This document shows positions 45,810 through 58,041 of a stretch of 64,000 nucleotides of DNA, in pieces (position 1 is the stretch's first letter; every line of letters begins with the position of its first letter). The translations under genes and the position numbers were made by a program. Below the pieces are notes generated by a model. That model saw only the letters and a program-made list of their open reading frames with translations. It searched no databases and was not told the origin of the DNA. This DNA is from Yersinia rochesterensis (GTDB taxonomy: Bacteria > Pseudomonadota > Gammaproteobacteria > Enterobacterales > Enterobacteriaceae), in the NCBI RefSeq assembly GCF_003600645.1, contig NZ_CP032482.1, forward strand, positions 3,968,001 to 4,032,000. Direction: 5' to 3'.

Positions 45810-45864
45810 CTCTATTGAATGATTGTGAAGAATAACTGCGACTCCAAAGCCAAGGGATAAAACC

Positions 45865-47454
45865 ATGCAACAACGCCGCCCAATCCGCCGTGCTCTGCTC
45901 AGTGTGTCTGACAAAGCCGGTATCATTGAATTCGCCCAAGCACTTTCTCAGCGTGGTATCGAGTTACTTTCCACTGGTGGAACTGCCCGACTGCTGGCTG
46001 ATGCCGGTTTGCCTGTCACCGAAGTATCTAACTACACCGGTTTCCCGGAAATGATGGACGGACGCGTTAAGACTTTGCATCCAAAAGTACATGGTGGGAT
46101 TTTAGGCCGTCGTGGCCAGGATGACGGCATCATGGCTCAGCACGACATTCAGCCAATTGATATCGTAGTCGTAAACTTGTATCCGTTCGCTCAGACGGTT
46201 GCCCGCCCGGATTGCTCACTGGAAGATGCGGTTGAGAATATTGATATCGGTGGCCCAACCATGGTGCGCTCTGCGGCCAAGAATCATAAAGATGTTGCGA
46301 TTGTGGTTAAGAGCAGCGACTACCCTGCGATTATTGCCGAGCTGGATGAGAATGACGGCTCATTGACTTACCCAACCCGTTTCGACCTGGCCATCAAAGC
46401 TTTTGAGCACACTGCCGCTTACGACAGTATGATTGCCAATTACTTCGGCGCGCTGGTGCCACCTTATCATGGCGATACCGAGCAGCCATCAGGCCGTTTC
46501 CCTCGCACCCTGAATCTTAACTATATAAAGAAACAGGATATGCGTTACGGTGAAAACAGCCACCAGCAAGCCGCCTTCTATATAGAAGAAGATGTTAAAG
46601 AAGCATCAGTGGCAACCGCCCAGCAATTGCAAGGCAAAGCGCTCTCCTATAACAATATCGCCGATACCGATGCCGCTCTGGAGTGTGTGAAAGAATTCAG
46701 TGAACCGGCCTGTGTTATCGTCAAGCACGCCAACCCGTGCGGCGTGGCTATTGCCGACTCACTGCTAGCGGCTTACGACAACGCCTATAAAACTGACCCG
46801 ACGTCTGCTTTCGGCGGCATTATCGCCTTTAACCGCGAGCTGGATGCCGAAACCGCCAGCGCCATTATCAGCCGTCAATTCGTTGAAGTGATTATCGCCC
46901 CCTCCGTCAGTGCTGAAGCATTGGCGCTGTTAGCCGCCAAACAGAATGTCCGTGTTCTGACTTGTGGCCAGTGGCAAGAGCGTTCTGCCGGTCTGGATTT
47001 CAAACGTGTCAATGGTGGCTTGTTGGTGCAAGACCGCGATTTGGGCATGGTGACTGCGGCGGATCTGCGGGTGGTATCCAAACGCCAGCCGACCGAGCAA
47101 GAGCTGCGTGATGCGCTGTTCTGCTGGAAAGTCGCTAAATTCGTTAAATCAAATGCGATTGTCTATGCGCGCGACAATATGACTATCGGGATAGGCGCAG
47201 GCCAGATGAGCCGTGTGTACTCCGCCAAAATAGCCGGTATCAAAGCGGCCGATGAGGGATTGGAAGTCGCTGGCTCTGCTATGGCCTCTGATGCATTCTT
47301 CCCATTCCGCGATGGTATTGATGCTGCCGCAGCCGTTGGAATCACCTGTGTTATCCAACCGGGCGGTTCTATTCGTGACGATGAAGTGATTGCCGCCGCC
47401 GATGAACACGATATCGCGATGATCTTTACCGACATGCGCCATTTCCGTCATTAA
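45865..47454 (+). CDS. purH: Bifunctional AICAR formyltransferase/IMP cyclohydrolase
   Basis: Catalyses the last two steps of de novo IMP synthesis: formylation of AICAR and ring closure. 529 residues, same as E. coli. N-terminal MGS-like cyclohydrolase domain (~1-200, with [20 protein letters not shown] and VVNLYPF). C-terminal transformylase domain with the catalytic Lys-His in [10 protein letters not shown] and the C-terminal [12 protein letters not shown] block. ATG 45865 follows AAGGGATAAAACC. Operon with purD, 26 bp downstream; PurR box upstream. Confidence 0.98.
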   Translation: MQQRRPIRRALLSVSDKAGIIEFAQALSQRGIELLSTGGTARLLADAGLPVTEVSNYTGFPEMMDGRVKTLHPKVHGGILGRRGQDDGIMAQHDIQPIDIVVVNLYPFAQTVARPDCSLEDAVENIDIGGPTMVRSAAKNHKDVAIVVKSSDYPAIIAELDENDGSLTYPTRFDLAIKAFEHTAAYDSMIANYFGALVPPYHGDTEQPSGRFPRTLNLNYIKKQDMRYGENSHQQAAFYIEEDVKEASVATAQQLQGKALSYNNIADTDAALECVKEFSEPACVIVKHANPCGVAIADSLLAAYDNAYKTDPTSAFGGIIAFNRELDAETASAIISRQFVEVIIAPSVSAEALALLAAKQNVRVLTCGQWQERSAGLDFKRVNGGLLVQDRDLGMVTAADLRVVSKRQPTEQELRDALFCWKVAKFVKSNAIVYARDNMTIGIGAGQMSRVYSAKIAGIKAADEGLEVAGSAMASDAFFPFRDGIDAAAAVGITCVIQPGGSIRDDEVIAAADEHDIAMIFTDMRHFRH

Positions 47455-47480
47455 TTAAACCGCTTAACGGAGTCATCCAA

Positions 47481-48770
47481 ATGAATATTTTGATTATTGG
47501 TAATGGCGGGCGCGAGCATGCGTTGGGCTGGAAAGCAGCACAGTCGCCTTTAGCAGATAAAATTTATGTTGCACCAGGTAATGCCGGTACTGCGCTGGAA
47601 CCTGGTTTAGAAAATGTCGATATCGCCGCCACTGATATTACCGGTTTACTGGCATTTGCTCAGAGCCACGATATTGGCCTAACCATTGTTGGCCCGGAAG
47701 CACCATTAGTGATTGGTGTGGTTGATGCTTTCCGCGCCGCAGGTCTGACTATCTTTGGCCCAACCCAAGCCGCCGCTCAGCTTGAAGGTTCTAAAGCTTT
47801 CACCAAAGACTTTCTGGCCCGCCACCATATTCCAACCGCGTTTTACCAGAACTTTACCGAGGTAGAACCGGCTTTAGCCTATGTGCGCAAAATTGGTGCG
47901 CCCATCGTGATTAAGGCTGATGGACTGGCTGCGGGTAAAGGCGTGATTGTTGCGATGACGCTGGAAGAGGCAGAAACCGCCGTTCATGACATGCTGGCTG
48001 GCAATGCATTTGGTGATGCCGGTCACCGCATCGTGGTGGAAGAGTTCCTCGATGGCGAAGAAGCTAGCTTTATAGTGATGGTTGATGGCGAAAACGTGTT
48101 ACCGATGGCTACCAGCCAAGACCATAAACGCGTTGGTGATGGTGATAGCGGCCCGAATACCGGCGGCATGGGCGCTTATTCTCCAGCTCCCGTTGTTACT
48201 GATGAAGTTCATCAGCGGGTAATGGATCAAGTTATCTGGCCAACCGTGCGCGGTATGGCGGCGGAAGGTAATGTTTATACCGGCTTCCTTTATGCGGGCT
48301 TGATGATTTCAGCTGACGGACAACCGAAAGTTATCGAATTCAACTGCCGCTTCGGCGACCCAGAAACTCAGCCCATCATGCTACGCATGCGCTCAGATTT
48401 GGTTGAGCTGTGTTTAGCCGGTGCACAAGGTAAATTGAATGAGAAAACCTCTGATTGGGATGAACGCCCGTCACTGGGTGTCGTCTTGGCGGCAGGCGGT
48501 TACCCGGCTGATTACCGTCAAGGTGATATTATTCATGGGCTACCCCAGCAAGAAGTGGCGAAGGGGAAAGTGTTCCACGCCGGTACCAAACTGAATAGCA
48601 ATAAGGACGTCGTGACCAGCGGTGGCCGCGTACTCTGTGTCACGGCACTCGGTGCAACCGTCGCCCAAGCACAACAAAATGCGTATAAGTTAGCGGAAAA
48701 CATTCAGTGGGAAGGCGCTTTCTGTCGTAAAGACATTGGCTATCGGGCGATTGCCCGGGAAAAAGAATAG
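47481..48770 (+). CDS. purD: Phosphoribosylamine-glycine ligase
   Basis: GAR synthetase, second step of purine synthesis, joining glycine to phosphoribosylamine with ATP. 429 residues, same as E. coli. N-terminal domain starts MNILIIGNGGREHALGWK; the ATP-grasp domain shows IKADGLAAGKGVIVA, VVEEFLDGEEASFIVMVDG, QDHKRVGDGDSGPNTGGMGAYSPAP and EFNCRFGDPETQ. ATG 47481 follows ACGGAG. Second gene of purHD; the stop codon lies inside a short tandem repeat and a terminator follows. Confidence 0.98.
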   Translation: MNILIIGNGGREHALGWKAAQSPLADKIYVAPGNAGTALEPGLENVDIAATDITGLLAFAQSHDIGLTIVGPEAPLVIGVVDAFRAAGLTIFGPTQAAAQLEGSKAFTKDFLARHHIPTAFYQNFTEVEPALAYVRKIGAPIVIKADGLAAGKGVIVAMTLEEAETAVHDMLAGNAFGDAGHRIVVEEFLDGEEASFIVMVDGENVLPMATSQDHKRVGDGDSGPNTGGMGAYSPAPVVTDEVHQRVMDQVIWPTVRGMAAEGNVYTGFLYAGLMISADGQPKVIEFNCRFGDPETQPIMLRMRSDLVELCLAGAQGKLNEKTSDWDERPSLGVVLAAGGYPADYRQGDIIHGLPQQEVAKGKVFHAGTKLNSNKDVVTSGGRVLCVTALGATVAQAQQNAYKLAENIQWEGAFCRKDIGYRAIAREKE

Positions 48771-48802
48771 TCTGTGGGAAATGATAGCCTGTGGGAAATG
48801 AT
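48769..48802 (+). repeat. Two-copy 17 bp tandem repeat at the purD stop
   Basis: AGTCTGTGGGAAATGAT (48769-48785) is followed directly by AGCCTGTGGGAAATGAT (48786-48802), 16 of 17 identical. The first copy starts in the last two bases of the purD stop codon. Likely a recent slippage duplication in the 3' untranslated region. Confidence 0.85.
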
Positions 48803-48834
48803 TGTTGGCGGTAAATAAATCTTCAAGTCTTTCC

Positions 48835-48860
48835 AAGGGGTACTGTTCGCCGTGCCCCTT
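48835..48860 (+). terminator. Terminator of purHD
   Basis: Stem AAGGGGTAC/GTGCCCCTT (one G-T pair) with an eight-base loop followed by TTCTT on the plus strand. It sits just before the convergent yjaH stop. Confidence 0.85.
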
Positions 48861-48863
48861 TTC

Positions 48864-49517
48864 TTACAAACTGCCTGGTTGAGGTTCCCAACTGCAGAAA
48901 TCTTGATTGGCAACCAACAACAGTTGCTGGCCTTCCGGTGAATCCAACCATGCGATACCCAAAGTTTCCGCACTGTTCGCGCCGCGTTTGCTCAACCATG
49001 ATTGCGAATTATCATCAAGGTTCGGGCGCACCGTCTTCCCGGCACAAGTTGTCACGATGCCGTCCTGCCAACGCCCCTGAATTAACCGAACATTGCCCGC
49101 GCGCAATGCCGTGCTTAGCTCCAGAACTCGCTTAGCCTCTAACTGATAAACTGCAATATTATCCGCAGAGAGCTGTTCACGCCGAGCTGCCAGTTGGCGT
49201 TGCATAAAACTAACCTGCCCTTGCTCATCAAAACGTAGCTCGACACTTTGTGGGTTATGGCCCAAATCATTGCGCCGAATTTCCCGTAATAGGCCATTTT
49301 GATATTCGTAGAAGGTCACGCGGGTATTGTCCCCCGAATAGGGACTGTAGACGCTCATCAGCACTTGTGGCTGCTGCTGCGTATTATCCTGACGCCATAT
49401 GCGAACGACACCGCTGTCGGCGATATAACCGCTGGCACTGAATTGAGGAGGGCCGGATTGACTGCTACAGGCGCTGAGACCAAAGGCTAAACCGAGGGCC
49501 ATCAGCACCCGCTGCAT
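48864..49517 (-). CDS. yjaH: DUF1481 lipoprotein YjaH
   Basis: Predicted lipoprotein of unknown function. ATG 49517 opens MQRVLMALGLAFGLSAC, a lipoprotein signal with lipobox LSAC; the mature protein starts CSSQSGPP. 217 residues. The reading frame continues upstream to GTG 49565, but that start would place a non-signal extension across the hupA terminator and has no ribosome site. The rest shows a DUF1481 layout with FYEYQNGLLREIRRNDLG and VELRFDEQGQVSFMQRQLA, and two Cys near the C-terminal half. Downstream of hupA as in E. coli. The hupA hairpin ends only seven bases before the ATG and no clear Shine-Dalgarno sequence is present. Confidence 0.85.
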   Translation of the reverse strand: MQRVLMALGLAFGLSACSSQSGPPQFSASGYIADSGVVRIWRQDNTQQQPQVLMSVYSPYSGDNTRVTFYEYQNGLLREIRRNDLGHNPQSVELRFDEQGQVSFMQRQLAARREQLSADNIAVYQLEAKRVLELSTALRAGNVRLIQGRWQDGIVTTCAGKTVRPNLDDNSQSWLSKRGANSAETLGIAWLDSPEGQQLLLVANQDFCSWEPQPGSL

Positions 49518-49523
49518 AAACAA

Positions 49524-49544
49524 AAGGGGCTTTGCCACCCCCTT
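49524..49544 (-). terminator. Terminator of hupA, abutting yjaH
   Basis: Minus-strand stem AAGGGG/CCCCTT, loop of nine, followed by TTGTTT and then the yjaH ATG. Expected to end most hupA transcripts, leaving low readthrough to yjaH. Confidence 0.85.
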
Positions 49545-49569
49545 GTTTATTATTTTCACTGACACACTA

Positions 49570-49845
49570 TTAAGATTTAACAGCGTCTTTCAATGCCTTA
49601 CCAGAAACAAACGCTGGCACATTAGCTGCAGCAATTTTGATTTCTTTACCGGTTTGTGGGTTGCGGCCAGTGCGCTCATTACGATGGTTTACTTTGAAAG
49701 TACCGAAACCAACCAATTGTACTGCATCACCCTCTTTCAGAGATTCGGTAATTGCAGCCAATGTAGACTCTAAAGCAGCTTTTGCTTGTACTTTAGAAAG
49801 GTCCGCTTTGTCCGCGATTACGTCAATCAGTTGAGTCTTATTCAT
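49570..49845 (-). CDS. hupA: DNA-binding protein HU-alpha
   Basis: Nucleoid-associated protein that bends and compacts DNA, working as HU-alpha2 or as the alpha-beta heterodimer with HupB. 91 residues, one Ser longer at the C-terminus than E. coli. The N-terminal helices [18 protein letters not shown] and the arm containing [24 protein letters not shown] with the intercalating Pro are conserved almost exactly. ATG 49845 follows AAGGATAAC. Strong short gene with its own terminator. Confidence 0.99.
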   Translation of the reverse strand: MNKTQLIDVIADKADLSKVQAKAALESTLAAITESLKEGDAVQLVGFGTFKVNHRNERTGRNPQTGKEIKIAAANVPAFVSGKALKDAVKS

Positions 49846-50033
49846 AAGTTATCCTTACAGTGTGTTTATCGTTTGCAAAGCATCAAGTGCGACGGATATG
49901 CCGATGGATAGCACTCTCCTGCATACACGCACCGATAGCCACTTTTTTTCGCCCCCCAAATGTAGAACAGACAGGGGGCAGATGTGAAGCCTTAAGACGT
50001 GACAAATCAGGCGTTAAATCACGTTTTCTTGCC

Positions 50034-50624
50034 TTATTGCGTTAAATTTATGCCAATGTTGCTAACAGCCGCTTCCCGTAGGTCAGATCGTAACCCTTTG
50101 ATCAGATCCAAGTCGCGCTCTTCACAGTCAGCTAACAGGCGGAAAATCTCCCATTGAATGTCCCATTCTTCTTCAATCGCAGGTAAGATTTTCAGTTCTT
50201 CGTCGGTCATTTCTTTGCCAGCCAACGTCATTTCCAGCATCGCAACAGTGCGGATGGATGCTTCGCTGATAGCAATCGCATGTTCCAGTGTTTCGCCACT
50301 CAAACGCGAGTGAATAGCTTCACTTAATGCAATACATGCATCAATGGCCGGATAGACGCCGTAAATAGCATAGTCATCAGCGGAAGGAATTGCCTCTTCC
50401 AGCTTCTCTAACTGGCTATCAAAATTCACCTTGGCATCTTTTACGACCAATGTTTCCCAGATAAGATCCAGGATACGTCGATAAACGGCCGGATCACCAA
50501 ACTCGGTTTCCAGACAAAATTGCTGATAGTTGGGATACATCCGCTCACACAAACAAGCCATGAAGGTCAGGTGTTGCCAACTTTCCAGCTTCTCGAGACG
50601 TAGATGAATCGGATTGCGTATCAT
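50034..50624 (-). CDS. yjaG: DUF416 protein YjaG
   Basis: Conserved enterobacterial protein of unknown function, DUF416. 196 residues, same size as E. coli YjaG, mostly alpha-helical and acidic. Conserved blocks include LRLEKLESWQHLTFMACLCERMYPNYQQFC at the N-terminus and EEEWDIQWEIFRLL near the C-terminus. No signal peptide or membrane segment. It lies between nfi and hupA on the same strand, as in E. coli; 188 bp separate it from hupA, which has its own promoter. Confidence 0.93.
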   Translation of the reverse strand: MIRNPIHLRLEKLESWQHLTFMACLCERMYPNYQQFCLETEFGDPAVYRRILDLIWETLVVKDAKVNFDSQLEKLEEAIPSADDYAIYGVYPAIDACIALSEAIHSRLSGETLEHAIAISEASIRTVAMLEMTLAGKEMTDEELKILPAIEEEWDIQWEIFRLLADCEERDLDLIKGLRSDLREAAVSNIGINLTQ

Positions 50625-50669
50625 TATGAGTTCTCATTATTCATTATCTGCGCGGCAGTGTACCCGAAA

Positions 50670-51374
50670 TTAAATCATATCCCTATGCTTGCCAAGCAAA
50701 TCAGGATTTTTCCGCACCCACCGTTGAAATTGCGGGCGGTTTGAGGCGATAGCATCAGCCCAGCGGGTCGGTTCGGGTAAACGGTAACCCGCCATGCAAA
50801 GTTGCACCCATTCCAACGCACGGCCCACACTCACCCGATGACCGGGCGAAATAAACAAAGGATTACAACGCGCTTTGCTGCGCCATACCCAACCAAGCTG
50901 TTCATCGGCATCCACCAATGGCTGTAATGCGCCATTATCGTAACCCAATGGCTCAAAGTGCCCGCACAGGCGGCTTTTGGCAACACCAATGGTCGGGACA
51001 TCCACAAGCAGGCCAAAATGACTGGCACCCCCTAAACGGCGGGGATGCGCGATACCCTGCCCATCAACAAAAACCAACTGAGGCCGTTGCTGTAACTGTT
51101 CCCAAGCAGCTAATAATGCAGGATATTCACGAAAGGAAAGTAAACCGGGGATATACGGCAGTGAAGTTGCTACGCGGGCAACCTGATATTCCACCAGCTC
51201 CAACGAGGGATAACGTAAAATCGCGATAGCAGCGCGGGTTATCTCCCCTTGCTGCTCAAAACCCACGTCTGCCCCGGCAATAAAGCGCACGGAATCACTA
51301 GCAATATCATCTTGAAGACTAATTTCAGATGCCCGCTGTTGCTGTTCTGCTCGCAGCGCTTTGGTGTCTATCAT
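50670..51374 (-). CDS. nfi: Endonuclease V
   Basis: DNA repair nuclease that cuts beside deaminated bases, chiefly deoxyinosine. 234 residues (223 in E. coli). The metal-site aspartate is in FIAGADVGF (near 35), followed by the [22 protein letters not shown] substrate wedge, the acidic [23 protein letters not shown] block and GVAKSRL. The C-terminus is about ten residues longer than in E. coli. Lies between hemE and yjaG on the same strand, 24 bp after hemE. Confidence 0.96.
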   Translation of the reverse strand: MIDTKALRAEQQQRASEISLQDDIASDSVRFIAGADVGFEQQGEITRAAIAILRYPSLELVEYQVARVATSLPYIPGLLSFREYPALLAAWEQLQQRPQLVFVDGQGIAHPRRLGGASHFGLLVDVPTIGVAKSRLCGHFEPLGYDNGALQPLVDADEQLGWVWRSKARCNPLFISPGHRVSVGRALEWVQLCMAGYRLPEPTRWADAIASNRPQFQRWVRKNPDLLGKHRDMI

Positions 51375-51398
51375 CCGCCAACTTATCCTATAAACCGA

Positions 51399-52466
51399 TT
51401 ATTTTGGGTGATATTGCCGAGATAAAGAATGCACCGCTTCAACAAAAGCGCCCGCATGTTCTGGCGGGACATCCTGATGGATACCGTGGCCCAGGTTAAA
51501 GACATGCCCATCACCCTGCCCAAAACTGGCCAGAATCGTGCTGACTTCTTCCTCAATACGCGCCGGGGGGGCATAAAGAACGGAAGGGTCCATATTACCT
51601 TGCAGAGCAACTTTATCACCCACTCGGCGGCGCGCGTCGGCGATATCTGTGGTCCAATCCAGCCCCAATGCATCACAGCCGGTCGCGGCCATCGCTTCTA
51701 ACCATTGCCCACCGCCTTTGGTGAACAAAGTGACCGGAACCCGCCGTCCGTCGTTTTCGCGGATCAGGCCATCAACAATTTTATGCATATAATTCAAGGA
51801 GAATTCAGCATAATCACGCCCGGTTAGCACCCCGCCCCAGGTATCAAAGATCATCACGGATTGTGCGCCAGCTTTGATTTGAGCATTGAGATACAAAATG
51901 ACACTGTCAGCCAGTTTATCCAGCAGCAGATGCAGAGTCTGCGGCTCGGCATACATCATTTTCTTCAGTTTAGTGAAAGCCTTACTGCTGCCGCCCTCGA
52001 CCATATAGGTCGCCAGAGTCCATGGGCTACCGGAGAAACCAATTAATGGCACCGCACCGGCCAACTCACGGCGAATGGTTCTCACCGCGTTCATAACGTA
52101 ACCCAACTCCTGCTCTGGGTCAGGAATGGGCAGTTTTTCAACATCAGCTCGGCAGGTAATAGGAGATTGAAAACGCGGGCCTTCGCCGGTTTCAAAATAA
52201 AGCCCTAGTCCCATGGCATCAGGAATGGTCAGAATGTCTGAAAACAAAATCGCCGCATCCAGCGGATAACGACGCAAGGGTTGCATCGTCACTTCACAGG
52301 CCAACTCAGCATTTTTGCACAGCGACATAAAATCCCCGGCAATAGCACGGGTGGCTTTATACTCTGGCAAATAGCGGCCTGCCTGGCGCATCATCCACAC
52401 CGGAGTCACATCTACCGGCTGGCGTAGCAAAGCACGCAGATAACGATCGTTTTTCAACTCATTCAT
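51399..52466 (-). CDS. hemE: Uroporphyrinogen decarboxylase
   Basis: Decarboxylates the four acetate side chains of uroporphyrinogen III to give coproporphyrinogen III in heme synthesis. ATG 52466 has GGGAGC upstream and gives [17 protein letters not shown], 355 residues (354 in E. coli); the frame to 52496 is an untranslated extension. Signatures [31 protein letters not shown] (catalytic Asp) and [17 protein letters not shown] are intact. Preceded by nudC, followed closely by nfi. Confidence 0.98.
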   Translation of the reverse strand: MNELKNDRYLRALLRQPVDVTPVWMMRQAGRYLPEYKATRAIAGDFMSLCKNAELACEVTMQPLRRYPLDAAILFSDILTIPDAMGLGLYFETGEGPRFQSPITCRADVEKLPIPDPEQELGYVMNAVRTIRRELAGAVPLIGFSGSPWTLATYMVEGGSSKAFTKLKKMMYAEPQTLHLLLDKLADSVILYLNAQIKAGAQSVMIFDTWGGVLTGRDYAEFSLNYMHKIVDGLIRENDGRRVPVTLFTKGGGQWLEAMAATGCDALGLDWTTDIADARRRVGDKVALQGNMDPSVLYAPPARIEEEVSTILASFGQGDGHVFNLGHGIHQDVPPEHAGAFVEAVHSLSRQYHPK

Positions 52467-52547
52467 GATAAAGCTCCCTTGATTATCTGCGCGCATTGTA
52501 GCATGTCAGATAATACTTTCCTGTTGCGGCTAAAGGCGGTTTTTTAG

Positions 52548-53333
52548 CTACTCGCCCGCATCGAATTGCTCTTCGCGACATAATACGACGGTATCTTCAA
52601 TCAGCCGGCGCGCCACGGTGCCTGGTGGCGGCAGTAATGGCAATTGGTCATAGCGATACCAACCGGCATTCAGCAGCTCTTTAGGATCGTGTTGCAGCTC
52701 ACCGCTGTCATACTCCGCCATAAAGGCCATCATCAGTGAATGCGGGAATGGCCACGGCTGTGACGTCACATAGCGCAGGTTTTTAATGTGGATATTACTT
52801 TCTTCCAGCACTTCGCGGGAAACCGCCTGTTCCAGTGTTTCCCCCACTTCGACAAACCCGGCCAACACCGTGTTAATACCGCCACGATGGCGAACATGCT
52901 GCGCCAATAAAATTTCATCACCACGGCGAATGGCAACAATCACGCAAGGGGCGATTTGTGGATAATAACGTTCACGGCAATGATTGCACAGGCAAGCCCA
53001 CTCGGTGCGGCTGGCATGCATTTGATGCCCACAATAGCCACAATAGCGGTGAGATCGATAAAACTCGGCCAATTGTACGCCGCGCCCCGCCAGTTGAAAC
53101 AAACCGCGATCGACATCCAGTAATTGCCGCACTGACCCCATCTCGGTGGACATCTGTTGGCGGATCAGCCAAACCGCCTGCCCTTGCCATTCACCAATCT
53201 GCCGTGCGGTCGCGCCCTGTAATGACCAATTGGCCGCATTACCCTGTGGTAACTCCCCGTTTGGTAACCATAATTTGTTTTCATGGCTGACAATCCACCA
53301 GCCACTTTCTTTACCTGTAAGTTGTAGTTCCAT
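52548..53333 (-). CDS. nudC: NAD-capped RNA hydrolase/NADH pyrophosphatase NudC
   Basis: Nudix hydrolase that cleaves NAD(H) and removes NAD caps from RNA. ATG 53333 gives [22 protein letters not shown], 261 residues (257 in E. coli); the frame to 53366 has no support. Zinc ribbon CGYCG...CLCNHC (near residues 100-120), Nudix box [21 protein letters not shown] (near 160-180) and the NADH-specific motif SQPWPFPHS are present. One oddity: the glycine that normally follows EES in the Nudix box (EExGU) is Asn here (EESNI). All catalytic glutamates remain. Divergent from rsd. Confidence 0.96.
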   Translation of the reverse strand: MELQLTGKESGWWIVSHENKLWLPNGELPQGNAANWSLQGATARQIGEWQGQAVWLIRQQMSTEMGSVRQLLDVDRGLFQLAGRGVQLAEFYRSHRYCGYCGHQMHASRTEWACLCNHCRERYYPQIAPCVIVAIRRGDEILLAQHVRHRGGINTVLAGFVEVGETLEQAVSREVLEESNIHIKNLRYVTSQPWPFPHSLMMAFMAEYDSGELQHDPKELLNAGWYRYDQLPLLPPPGTVARRLIEDTVVLCREEQFDAGE

Positions 53334-53431
53334 ATCGTTGTTGCACAACCTCGACTTCACTGGCAATCTAGAATCCGGCTTGTTACTTTTTTGTAACCCA
53401 CTTTTACTTTTTCTTACTCACGGGGTCGATC

Positions 53432-53935
53432 ATGCTCAACCGACTGGAAAGCCTGACTCAACGCGTTGGCGGCAGTAATGAATTAATTGATCAATGGCTT
53501 CATGCACGTAAAGAACTTTTAGTCTCGTATTGCACAGTGATCGGTATTAAGCCGCAAAAAGAAAAGCATACCCCGCTTAATGAAAAAGCGCTGGAGAACT
53601 TTTGTCATAATCTGGTGGATTATCTCTCCTCCGGACATTTCAATATCTACGACAGAATTATCAAACAGGTGGAAGGCGCATCCAGCCCGAAAATGGCTCT
53701 GACCACCAAAGTTTATCCTGCTTTGAAAAATAACACTCAAACTATCATGGCATTCCATGATCGCTATACAAACATTGAGATCGATGACGATAGCTGCACT
53801 GAGTTTCAACAAGCTTTATCCGATATCGGCGAAACCCTTGATGCCCGTTTTCGGCTGGAAGATCAATTAATTCAGTGGGCGGCTGAATCCTGGCAAGCTG
53901 CTCAGCCAGTGGATCAAACAGGGCAGGTAAAATAG
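53432..53935 (+). CDS. rsd: Anti-sigma70 regulator Rsd
   Basis: Binds the housekeeping sigma factor in stationary phase and so favours alternative sigma factors; in E. coli it also stimulates SpoT. 167 residues (158 in E. coli), all alpha-helical. Family blocks: [33 protein letters not shown] (in parts), the [28 protein letters not shown] segment and [26 protein letters not shown] 53432 follows ACGGGGTCGATC. Divergent from nudC and upstream of the thi operon, as in E. coli. Confidence 0.95.
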   Translation: MLNRLESLTQRVGGSNELIDQWLHARKELLVSYCTVIGIKPQKEKHTPLNEKALENFCHNLVDYLSSGHFNIYDRIIKQVEGASSPKMALTTKVYPALKNNTQTIMAFHDRYTNIEIDDDSCTEFQQALSDIGETLDARFRLEDQLIQWAAESWQAAQPVDQTGQVK

Positions 53936-53975
53936 CCCACAGATCTGTGCGGGCTTGTAGTTCTCATTCAACCTC

Positions 53976-54104
53976 AATACCCAAAGTAATTGAGATTGCA
54001 GGTAGGCAGCAAGTGAATGAATTCCGATGAGCTTACACAGGTAAGTGATTCGGGTGAATGAACGTAGCTAACACCGCTGCAATTTCAAGTAAGAAGGGTA
54101 TATA
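53976..54104. repeat. ERIC element, standard length
   Basis: About 127 bp matching the ERIC consensus end to end: ATACCCAAAGTAATTGAG at the left, the central palindrome GAGCTTACACAGGTAAGTGATTCGGG, and GCTAACACCGCTGCAATTTC...GGGTATA at the right. Its right end is ten bases from P1 of the TPP riboswitch, so it lies in the thiC promoter region. Confidence 0.92.
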
Positions 54105-54113
54105 CTGAGGATT

Positions 54114-54222
54114 CTTGTCGGAGTGCCTAGCACCTGTTTTCTTAGGAAAACAAACGCAGGCTGAGACCGTTAATTCGGGATCCGCGGAACCTGATCGGGT
54201 TAATACCCGCGAAGGGAACAAG
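54114..54222 (+). promoter_or_regulatory. TPP riboswitch (THI element) of thiC
   Basis: Contains the invariant blocks of the THI element: CTTGTCGGAGTGCC, GGCTGAGACCGTTAATTCGG, GATCCGCGGAACCTGATC and AATACCCGCGAAGGGAACAAG, nearly identical to E. coli thiC. P1 is CTTGT/ACAAG. The variable P3 arm is extended (CCTG...CAGG enclosing GTTTTC/GAAAAC with a TTAG loop, 54133-54160). It represses thiC, and through it the operon, when thiamine diphosphate is plentiful; in enterobacteria thiC is controlled at translation and by Rho. Confidence 0.97.
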
Positions 54223-54355
54223 AGTAATTTATCGCTACAGGCCCGGAATTCACCTGACAGGTGGCTGCCGGTCACTGGCTAACATCGTTACTCCCGCCAA
54301 GCTCCAGACAAGCAATTTTCCCCTTAACCACATTGGCCTTTAAACCCATTGGTAG

Positions 54356-57045
<2,690 letters not shown>

Positions 57046-57062
<17 letters not shown>

Positions 57063-57828
57063 ATTGAGTGACAGTGAATTCTTGCGCTACAGCCGCCAGT
57101 TATTGCTGGAAGATATTGGCCCTGAGGGCCAATTGAAACTGAAAACTGCCAGTGTATTGATTGTCGGCCTCGGAGGGCTTGGCTCCCCAGCGGCACTCTA
57201 TTTGGCAGCGGCCGGGGTTGGAACATTATTATTGGCTGACGATGACCCGCTAGAATTGACCAATTTGCAGCGCCAAATATTATATCGCACCACGGATCTC
57301 GACCGAAAATCGCCCACTAACCCAACTAAAGCGCGGTTAGCCCAGCATCATTTGCAAAATCTTAACCCACAGATTGAAATTATCGCGTTGGAAACACGGC
57401 TGGCCGACCAAGCGCTGGCTGATGCTGTTGCTGGCGTTAATTTAGTGCTCGATTGCAGTGACAACATGGAGACGCGCCATCAAGTCAATGCCGCCTGTAT
57501 TAAAGCACAAAAACCGTTAATCAGCGGCAGCGCCGTGGGTTTCAGCGGGCAGTTATTAGTGATTGAACCGCCCTATTCCCAAGGTTGCTATACCTGTCTT
57601 TATCCAGATAAAGAGCTACCGCAACGTAATTGCCGCACCGCCGGTATATTGGGGCCGGTAGTGGGTGTCATCGGCACCTTGCAAGCACTGGAGGCCATTA
57701 AAATGCTGGCTGGGCTGGCCTCTCCGCTCAGTGGGAAATTGCGCCTATTTGATGGTAAGCAGCAAAGCTGGAGCACCTTGCAACTCACGCGGGCGAAACA
57801 TTGCCCTGTCTGTGGAGGCTCACGGTGA
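57046..57828 (+). CDS. thiF: ThiS adenylyltransferase ThiF
   Basis: E1-like enzyme that adenylates the C-terminal glycine of ThiS for sulfur transfer. 260 residues. Nucleotide loop [46 protein letters not shown], the catalytic/persulfide cysteine region [10 protein letters not shown] and a zinc site formed by CYTC and the C-terminal CPVCGG. ATG 57046 has AAGGAG seven bases upstream; ATG 57055 is an alternative. Its stop overlaps the thiS start. Confidence 0.97.
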
Positions 57829-58040
57829 AGAGTAAACATATCAATATTGTACTCAATGATCAGCCGCTTGAAGTGGAATGCGCGATAACCGCTGCCATGC
57901 TGCTCCAACAACTGAACCGCCACCAGCCGGGTACCGCGCTGGCGATTAATCAGGTCATCATCCCGCGCGCTGACTGGGAAAAATGCCAGTTACACGCGGG
58001 TGATGATATTTTGCTATTCCAAGCGATTGCCGGGGGCTGA
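57825..58040 (+). CDS. thiS: Sulfur carrier protein ThiS
   Basis: Ubiquitin-like protein that carries sulfur as a C-terminal thiocarboxylate to the thiazole synthase ThiG. 71 residues (66 in E. coli) ending in the essential Gly-Gly (FQAIAGG). GTG 57825 is used as start: it has GGAGG six bases upstream and forms a GTGA overlap with the thiF stop. The frame extending to 57801 lies inside thiF. ThiG begins two bases after its stop region. Confidence 0.95.
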   Translation: MKSKHINIVLNDQPLEVECAITAAMLLQQLNRHQPGTALAINQVIIPRADWEKCQLHAGDDILLFQAIAGG

Positions 58041-58041
58041 C

